From JAJNBA01 sp035512775 (GTDB lineage Bacteria; Actinomycetota; UBA4738; HRBIN12): a stretch of DNA of 25,311 nt. Positions 20,910-25,311 of the stretch are shown here, in pieces. Within the stretch, counting starts at the first letter, position 1; every line of letters starts with the position of its first letter. The notes beneath the pieces were generated by a model that was given only the letters and a program-made list of their open reading frames with translations, searched no databases and was not told the DNA's origin. The position numbers and the translations under genes were made by a program. The stretch spans positions 1 through 25,311 of the forward strand of contig DATKDI010000074.1 in NCBI GenBank assembly GCA_035512775.1, read 5' to 3'.

Positions 20910-22349
20910 GTCGAGCGCCAGCCATACAAGGAGTCCGATCACCACCGGGGTCAGCACGTAGTGCCCGATCAAGACGTTGACGTCGTAGGCGTCGGGGAAG
21001 CGGAGCGGCTCGGCCGTCCATTGTGACAGCGCGAGCACACCGGAGAGCACGATCAGCGACACACGTGGGACGCGTGGAAGGAGCCAGAGCAGCGGGAGCG
21101 ACCATGCCAGGTACCAGGGAAGGAGTACGGGACCGAGCAACGTCAGCGCCAGCAGCGACCAGCCCCAGCCTCCGAGGAGCTCCGTCGACGGACGGCCCGA
21201 CGCCGCGGCGCGCGCCACCGCCCGCACCAACCAGACGACGGCCACCGCGAGCGCGAGGATGAACGCCACCCGTGCGACCACGCCCAACGTGTCGCCGCTG
21301 ATCGCATCGAGGACTCGCCGGAAGAACCTGGACGGCGCGAGCCACCCCTCGTGCGAGGAGAGCTCGAGCATCCCGAGCGTCGGATCGTGCAGCTGGAAGA
21401 ACGGCGCCGCGACGATCGCGACGATCGCGAGCGCCACGCCGGCGTGCGCCACACCGGCCGAGACGCGCTCCGGCGAGGGTCGTCGCCACACCACCCAGAC
21501 GACGAGCAGGAGGAGCGGCAGGAACAGCGTCGCCTTGATCAGCGCTCCGCACGTGAGGACCCCGGCCGCCCAAATCGTCCGATCGCGGACCACGAGCCAG
21601 GCCGAGATCGCGATCGCGAGAGCCACGAGGAGGTCGTTGTGGCCGCTCCCGGCACTCTGGAAGAGCACGACCGGGTTCAGGCCGAACGCCGCGACGGCGA
21701 AAGCCACGCGGGAAGGTCGGACCCGCTGGGCGACGGCGGCGATCACGAACGTCGTCGCGAGGCTCGCCGCGATCGCGATCAGCCGGAACGTGTCGACCAA
21801 CACGTCCAAGCGGCCGGAGGTCCGCGTCACGAGCCCCGACAGGTGCGAGAAGAGTGGGCCGTACACCGACGGCGTGTCCACCCACTTGGGTCCTACGAGC
21901 TCTCGCGTCAGGAGGCTCGGGAAGTCCGCCGGCGTCTGCACGTACGGGTTCGCGTGATGGATCGACACGATCTGCCCGTGCGCGATGTAGGAGTAGACGT
22001 CGCGCGAGATCAGCAACGGCAGCAGCACGATGGCGAAGTGGAACGCGACCGAGAGCCCGAGGGCGAGACGCATCGTGATCTCTCCGCGCCAGGCGGCGCG
22101 AAGCAGCACCAGGAACCCGGCCATGCCCGCGGCCACGCCCAGCACCGACGCGACCGGGAGGGCTTCGCCGAGACGATCGAGCCCGATCGTCTCGGCGATC
22201 CAGACGAACGGTCCCCCTGGCTCCGCCCCCGGCGCCAGGATCGGTTGCAGCGGCGATCCGGGGACCGCCACGACGACGGCCTCGACCAGGAACCCGGCCA
22301 CGGCCGCCGCGACGGCGGGCCAGGCCATTCGCGGGCGGGATGCCTGCAT
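20799..22349 (-). CDS. MptA/MptB-like polyprenol-phosphate-mannose-dependent mannosyltransferase
   Basis: This 516-aa GT-C type membrane protein has about twelve hydrophobic segments. The first extracytoplasmic loop carries SRDVYSYIAHGQIVSIHHANPY (about 114-135), close to the DVYSY...G...NPY pattern of actinobacterial MptA/MptB. Further family-like features are YGPLFSHLS, GLNPVVLFQSAGSGHNDLLV and LLPWYLAWSLPLLW. Such enzymes transfer mannose from polyprenyl-phosphomannose during lipomannan-type glycan synthesis outside the membrane. The last ~37 residues are hydrophilic, rich in Glu, Gly and Arg, and lie antisense to the neighbouring gene, suggesting a 3' extension after loss of an earlier stop. 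The sugar and acceptor in this organism are not determinable here. Confidence 0.83.
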   Translation of the reverse strand: MQASRPRMAWPAVAAAVAGFLVEAVVVAVPGSPLQPILAPGAEPGGPFVWIAETIGLDRLGEALPVASVLGVAAGMAGFLVLLRAAWRGEITMRLALGLSVAFHFAIVLLPLLISRDVYSYIAHGQIVSIHHANPYVQTPADFPSLLTRELVGPKWVDTPSVYGPLFSHLSGLVTRTSGRLDVLVDTFRLIAIAASLATTFVIAAVAQRVRPSRVAFAVAAFGLNPVVLFQSAGSGHNDLLVALAIAISAWLVVRDRTIWAAGVLTCGALIKATLFLPLLLLVVWVVWRRPSPERVSAGVAHAGVALAIVAIVAAPFFQLHDPTLGMLELSSHEGWLAPSRFFRRVLDAISGDTLGVVARVAFILALAVAVVWLVRAVARAAASGRPSTELLGGWGWSLLALTLLGPVLLPWYLAWSLPLLWLLPRVPRVSLIVLSGVLALSQWTAEPLRFPDAYDVNVLIGHYVLTPVVIGLLVWLALDLRRRLAVPLALHDEEGEAAEARQGRGGERDGDPLQA

Positions 22350-22359
22350 CTCGCCGCCG

Positions 22360-22365
22360 ACGCTA
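22360..22365 (-). promoter_or_regulatory. Possible -10 box of the mannosyltransferase-like gene
   Basis: TAGCGT on the minus strand lies 10 bases before the ATG at 22349, implying at most a few bases of leader. It is back-to-back with the -10 box of the 22394 gene. Confidence 0.35.
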
Positions 22366-22380
22366 GCACCGGCTCGCCGC

Positions 22381-22386
22381 TAGGCT
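22381..22386 (+). promoter_or_regulatory. -10 box of the small membrane protein gene, likely leaderless
   Basis: TAGGCT, then 7 bases, then the ATG at 22394. The 44-bp divergent gap leaves little room for other signals. Confidence 0.45.
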
Positions 22387-22393
22387 GCAGGTC

Positions 22394-22666
22394 ATGGCGC
22401 GATTCCGTGAGGGCACCGGTACGAGCCTCATCGTCGCGCTCGGCTCGTTCACCGTGTTCTCGATGCTGGCATGGGTGATCGCGTTCCTGCTGTGGGTCGC
22501 GCTCTCGATCTACGCGCTCGTCGAGATGATCGGAGACGGCCGCCCCAGCCCGACCGCGGTGCTCCTGATCGTCGTGCTGCTGGTGGGCGGCCTCACGACG
22601 CTCGCCACGGTCGGGATCGGGCTCGTCGGCAAGAGCCTCACCCCGAAGAAGCGCGAGCCGATCTAG
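22394..22666 (+). CDS. Two-helix small membrane protein, unknown function
   Basis: This 90-aa protein has a short basic N-terminus (MARFREG), a long hydrophobic stretch (about 12-45) and a second helix (about 53-78), and ends in a basic tail (TPKKREPI). A polar hairpin GDGRPSP joins the helices. Codon bias and a leaderless-type promoter support it. No family recognised. Confidence 0.68.
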   Translation: MARFREGTGTSLIVALGSFTVFSMLAWVIAFLLWVALSIYALVEMIGDGRPSPTAVLLIVVLLVGGLTTLATVGIGLVGKSLTPKKREPI

Positions 22667-22755
22667 CCCTCGCTCACGGGGTCGGCTTCATCACCATCCG
22701 ACCGTCGTCAACGAAGCAGGCGCAACGTCGGTTCGCGGTTCCACAGCCGAGCGGC

Positions 22756-22761
22756 TAGCCT
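22756..22761 (+). promoter_or_regulatory. -10 box before a 15-codon ORF
   Basis: TAGCCT is followed by 7 bases (ending TAC) and an ATG at 22769, the same geometry as four protein-gene starts in this window. It is the only promoter-like element seen in the 228-bp gap before the NTF2-like gene. Confidence 0.4.
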
Positions 22762-22768
22762 TTCCTAC

Positions 22769-22816
22769 ATGACTCGCTTGTTTCGCTGGCTCGCCAGCAT
22801 CGTCGCGGTCATCTGA
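22769..22816 (+). CDS. Possible 15-aa leader peptide
   Basis: ATG to TGA encodes MTRLFRWLASIVAVI, a short basic then hydrophobic peptide. Support is only the well-placed -10 box and position, 78 bases before the NTF2-like gene. It could be a leader peptide, a membrane-active microprotein or chance. The region after it (22817-22894) has no clear attenuator hairpin. Confidence 0.3.
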   Translation: MTRLFRWLASIVAVI

Positions 22817-22894
22817 TGAGGTAGGCGAGACGACCTGTCGCGGGAGCGCCCGGGTGACCACGTAAGGAGCCCCACAGCGAGGAGGCAAGAGACC

Positions 22895-23320
22895 ATGCGG
22901 GACTTCGATCAGGTCGTCGAGCAGAATCATGCCGCTGTCGATGAATTCGTTCGGGGCAACAGCAAGCCGCTCGAGCAGCTGTACTCACGGCGCGACGATG
23001 TCACACTCGGCAACCCCTTCGGTCCCTTCGTGCGCGGCTTCGAGAAGGTCGCCACGACGATGGAGCGTGCCGCGTCGTACTACCGGGACGGCAACGCGAT
23101 CGGCTTCGACCTCGTCGCCAAGGAAGTCACGCCTGATCTCGCGTTCATCGTCGAGGTGGAACGAGTCAGCTCGAAGATCGGCGGTAGCGAAAACCAGACC
23201 GCGGTCTCACTCCGAGTGACGAGCATCTTCCGCAACGAGGACGACGGGTGGAAGGTGATCCACCGTCACGCCGACCCGATCACGACCCCCCGCGCTCCGG
23301 ATTCCGTCATCCAAACCTAG
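22895..23320 (+). CDS. NTF2/SnoaL-like fold protein
   Basis: This 141-aa protein fits the DUF4440/SnoaL-like branch of the NTF2 superfamily. It has an N-terminal helix with EQNHAAVDEFVRGNSKPLEQLYS, then DDVTLGNPFGPFVRGFEKV and a central VAKEVTPDLAFIVEVER strand region. The terminal strands are VSLRVTSIFRNEDDGWKVIHRHAD, the typical end of the fold with its Trp-Lys and His-His-like pattern. These alpha+beta barrels bind small ligands or act as isomerases or binding modules; none can be assigned here. A strong GAGGAGG precedes the ATG by 9 bases. It stands alone on its strand. Confidence 0.85.
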   Translation: MRDFDQVVEQNHAAVDEFVRGNSKPLEQLYSRRDDVTLGNPFGPFVRGFEKVATTMERAASYYRDGNAIGFDLVAKEVTPDLAFIVEVERVSSKIGGSENQTAVSLRVTSIFRNEDDGWKVIHRHADPITTPRAPDSVIQT

Positions 23321-23459
23321 CCGGGGCCTGCCAGAAGAAGGACCTCCTCGCGAGCGACACCTTCGCCTTCCGACGCCCAGCGCCTCGCCCTGCCGAGCGC
23401 GGTTGATGCTGGGTACGCTGCTGCTCACCGGAATCGTGTCGCCCCTCGTTGCGTGAAGG
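23321..23459. other. Intergenic region before the exonuclease gene
   Basis: These 139 bases hold no supportable ORF. TACGCT at 23414-23419 could be a -10 box for the exonuclease-dinB pair, giving a leader of about 35 bases, but I see no -35 at correct spacing. Confidence 0.3.
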
Positions 23460-24365
23460 GTGAGCTTGGTACACCGATTGCTCCTCGATGTCTCGAGCCT
23501 GACGTATCGGGCGTTCTTCGCGATGCCCGACTCCGTGAAGGCACCCGACGGGCGGCCGGTCAACGCCGTCCACGGGTACCTCGACATGGTCACGCGTCTC
23601 GTCGTGAGCAGACGGCCGGACGAGGTCGTTCACGTCTACGACCACGATTGGCGGCCGGTCGAGCGCACGGACATCTACCCGGGCTACAAAGCCAACCGCC
23701 CGCCGGAGCCCGAGGCGATCACGCAGCAGTTCGAGTTGCTGCGCGCCGCGATCGACCTCACGGGCCTGCTGCAGGCCGAGACCGAGGGCTGGGAGGCAGA
23801 GGACGCCATCGGCGCGTTCTGCGTCGAGGCGGACGAGGCCGACCGGATCGAGATCGTGTCGGGCGATCGCGACCTGATCCAGCTGGTCCGCGATCCGGTC
23901 GTGAAGCTGCTGTTCACACTGCGCGGTGTCTCGGAGCTGGGCGAGTACGACGAAGCAGGCGTCCTCGAGAAGTACGGCGTGCCCGCTTCTCGCTACGCCG
24001 AGTTCGCGATCCTGCGCGGCGACCCCTCGGACGCGCTCCCGGGGGTGCGCGGCGTCGGCGAGAAGACCGCACGGGCGTTGATCGACACCTACGGGTCCCT
24101 CGATGACCTGCTCGCCGACGCCGCGCAGGTCCACCCGCGACCCGGCCCGCTGAAGGGCAAGCCCGCGCTTCGCACGAGGATCCTGGAGTCTGCCGAGTAC
24201 CTCGACGCGATGCGTCGCCTCGTTCCGGTCAACGCGGTCGCGCCGCTGACCGTGTGGTCGGGCGCGCGCGACGACGCCGCGCTCAAGACGTTCGCGGAAG
24301 AGCACGGCTTGAAGGGACCGATCCAGAGGCTGCAGGCCGCGCTCGACAGCGCGCACGCGGCCTGA
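23460..24365 (+). CDS. Stand-alone 5'-3' exonuclease / flap endonuclease
   Basis: This 301-aa protein matches the 5' nuclease domain of DNA polymerase I without a polymerase part. Metal-ligand motifs: LLLDVSSLTYRAFFA near the N-terminus, VYDHDWRPVERTDIYPGYKANRP, GWEAEDAIGAF, VSGDRDLIQLV, and the helix-3-turn-helix DNA-binding block GDPSDALPGVRGVGEKTARALI. It removes 5' flaps or RNA primers. Start is GTG at 23460; a TTG two codons later (23466) has GAAGG 6 bases before it and is a good alternative. It lies 10 bases before the DinB2-like polymerase gene, so both are likely one operon for repair or gap processing. Confidence 0.93.
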   Translation: MSLVHRLLLDVSSLTYRAFFAMPDSVKAPDGRPVNAVHGYLDMVTRLVVSRRPDEVVHVYDHDWRPVERTDIYPGYKANRPPEPEAITQQFELLRAAIDLTGLLQAETEGWEAEDAIGAFCVEADEADRIEIVSGDRDLIQLVRDPVVKLLFTLRGVSELGEYDEAGVLEKYGVPASRYAEFAILRGDPSDALPGVRGVGEKTARALIDTYGSLDDLLADAAQVHPRPGPLKGKPALRTRILESAEYLDAMRRLVPVNAVAPLTVWSGARDDAALKTFAEEHGLKGPIQRLQAALDSAHAA

Positions 24366-24375
24366 GGGATACGCC

Positions 24376-25311
24376 GTGGCACCGTTCGTCTTCCACGTCG
24401 ACCTCGATCAGTTCCTCGCGGCCGTCGAGATGCTCCGCCGCCCGGAGCTCCGCGGCCGGCCGGTGATCGTCGGCGGCGACGGCGACCCCACCAAGCGCGG
24501 CGTCGTCTCCACCTGCTCCTACGAGGCGCGGGCGTTCGGCGTGCGATCGGGGATGCCGCTCCGTACCGCGCTCAAGCGTTGTCCCGACGCGGTGTTCCTG
24601 CCCGTGGACGCCCCCACCTACCTCGAGGCATCCCGCCGCGTCATGGATGCGCTCCGCTCGTTCGGCTTCGTGGTCCAGGAGATGGGATGGGACGAGGCGT
24701 TCATCGCGGTCGAGACCGACAGGCCCGAGGACCTCGCGCGGGAGATCCAGCAGCGCGTGCTGGAGCGCACCGAGCTCTGGTGTTCGATCGGCATCGGCGA
24801 CAACAAGCTGCAGGCGAAGATCGCGACCGAGGAGGGGAAGCCCGCCGGCGTCTACGTGCTGAGCTCCGACCGATGGCCCGCCTTGATGGGCCCACGACCC
24901 ACGGACGCCCTCTGGGGCATCGGCACGAAGACCGCCAGGAAGCTGGCGGCGATCGGGATCGGCACGGTCGAGGAGCTCGCCTCTGCCGACCTCGACGACC
25001 TGGCAGCCGCGTTGGGCCCGAGCACGGGTCCCTGGCTCGCGCGGCTCGCGAGAGGCGAGGACACGAGCCCGGTGAGCGACGCCCCATGGATCCCCAAAGG
25101 CGTGAGCCGAGAGCACACGTTCCAGCAGGATCTGACCGACCGCGACGAGGTCGCCCGGGAGCTCGAACGGATCGCCCGGGACACCGCGGGCGACGTCGCG
25201 AAGGACGGGCGGGACGCCGCCCGGGTCGTCGTGAAGGTGCGCTTCGCGCCCTTCACGACGAAGACTCGCGGCGTTGCGCTCGAGCGCCCCACCAAGGATC
25301 CCGGGGCGATC
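24376..25311 (+). CDS. dinB: Y-family DNA polymerase IV, DinB2 type (partial, runs off window)
   Basis: The frame is open for 312 codons from GTG 24376 to the last base, so the C-terminus is missing. GAGG lies 8 bases before the start. Palm motifs: HVDLDQFLAAVE (7-18, metal ligands Asp9 and Asp11) and GWDEAF (104-109, catalytic Asp106-Glu107). YEARAFGVRSGMPLRTA (49-65) is the fingers nucleotide-contact block; LWGIGTKTARKLAAIGI is the thumb HhH. The steric-gate position that is Phe13 in E. coli DinB or Tyr12 in Dpo4 is Leu14 here, exactly as known for Mycobacterium smegmatis DinB2, which incorporates ribonucleotides readily. Substrate behaviour here is inferred from that residue. The little-finger domain begins near the end of what is visible. 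Confidence 0.93.
   Translation, partial: MAPFVFHVDLDQFLAAVEMLRRPELRGRPVIVGGDGDPTKRGVVSTCSYEARAFGVRSGMPLRTALKRCPDAVFLPVDAPTYLEASRRVMDALRSFGFVVQEMGWDEAFIAVETDRPEDLAREIQQRVLERTELWCSIGIGDNKLQAKIATEEGKPAGVYVLSSDRWPALMGPRPTDALWGIGTKTARKLAAIGIGTVEELASADLDDLAAALGPSTGPWLARLARGEDTSPVSDAPWIPKGVSREHTFQQDLTDRDEVARELERIARDTAGDVAKDGRDAARVVVKVRFAPFTTKTRGVALERPTKDPGAI

Noticed and set aside
21411..21428. Tandem GACGATCGC repeat
   Set aside because: Two copies within the mannosyltransferase coding frame encode a hydrophobic helix (Ile-Val-Ala type); explained by codon use.
1..25311. CRISPR arrays, insertion sequences, prophage or integrative element boundaries
   Set aside because: No spaced direct repeats, transposase, integrase or tRNA-duplicated att sequence was seen; the tRNA-Ala 3' end is not repeated nearby as far as I can read.

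Overview
The window is high-GC, densely coded DNA with codon use strongly biased to G/C at third positions. It most likely comes from an uncultured member of the Actinomycetota. The pointers are the galU-moeA-moaC-GlpR/SepX-like gene order, a MptA/MptB-type polyprenol-phosphate-mannose glycosyltransferase, a DinB2-type polymerase with a leucine steric gate, a GlnA3-like gamma-glutamylamine synthetase, and many start codons 6-7 bases after a TANNNT -10 box (leaderless style). I see no insertion sequence, integrase, phage gene or CRISPR array. It reads as a chromosomal core or semi-core segment.

Region 1 (1-5000, all minus strand): galU, moeA, moaC, a GlpR/SepX-like membrane protein, a translin-family RNA-binding protein, tRNA-Ala(CGC), and a four-helix membrane protein. 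MoeA could serve both molybdenum cofactor synthesis (with MoaC) and, as in corynebacteria, the divisome (with GlpR). The GlpR-like gene has its own promoter, with a perfect 16-bp palindrome against the -35 box.

Region 2 (5001-8790): a plus-strand run of an FmdB-type zinc ribbon, methylthioadenosine phosphorylase and a 64-aa unknown, all overlapping by 4 bases. A solitary CpaB/SAF-domain protein and undecaprenyl-diphosphatase UppP follow. A DM13-domain membrane-anchored protein converges on uppP.

Region 3 (8791-15048): an amine-catabolism locus. A plus-strand aldehyde dehydrogenase converges on a minus-strand operon of aminotransferase, class I glutamine amidotransferase, second aminotransferase and glutamine-synthetase-like ligase. 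The logic fits a gamma-glutamylation route for polyamine or monoamine breakdown. The downstream aminotransferase has glutamine where its paralogue has the catalytic PLP lysine, at the same residue number (271). This suggests a catalytic/non-catalytic pair and is the strongest oddity in the window.

Region 4 (15049-18474): tldE and tldD (two-subunit metalloprotease) behind a small membrane protein, minus strand.

Region 5 (18475-23459): envelope genes. A lipoprotein and a large polytopic membrane protein (plus strand) converge on and overlap by 111 bp a GT-C mannosyltransferase-like gene. Then come a two-helix small membrane protein, a 15-codon mini-ORF behind a good -10 box, and an NTF2/SnoaL-like protein.

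Region 6 (23460-25311): a stand-alone 5'-3' exonuclease followed 10 bases later by a Y-family polymerase of DinB2 type, cut by the window end.
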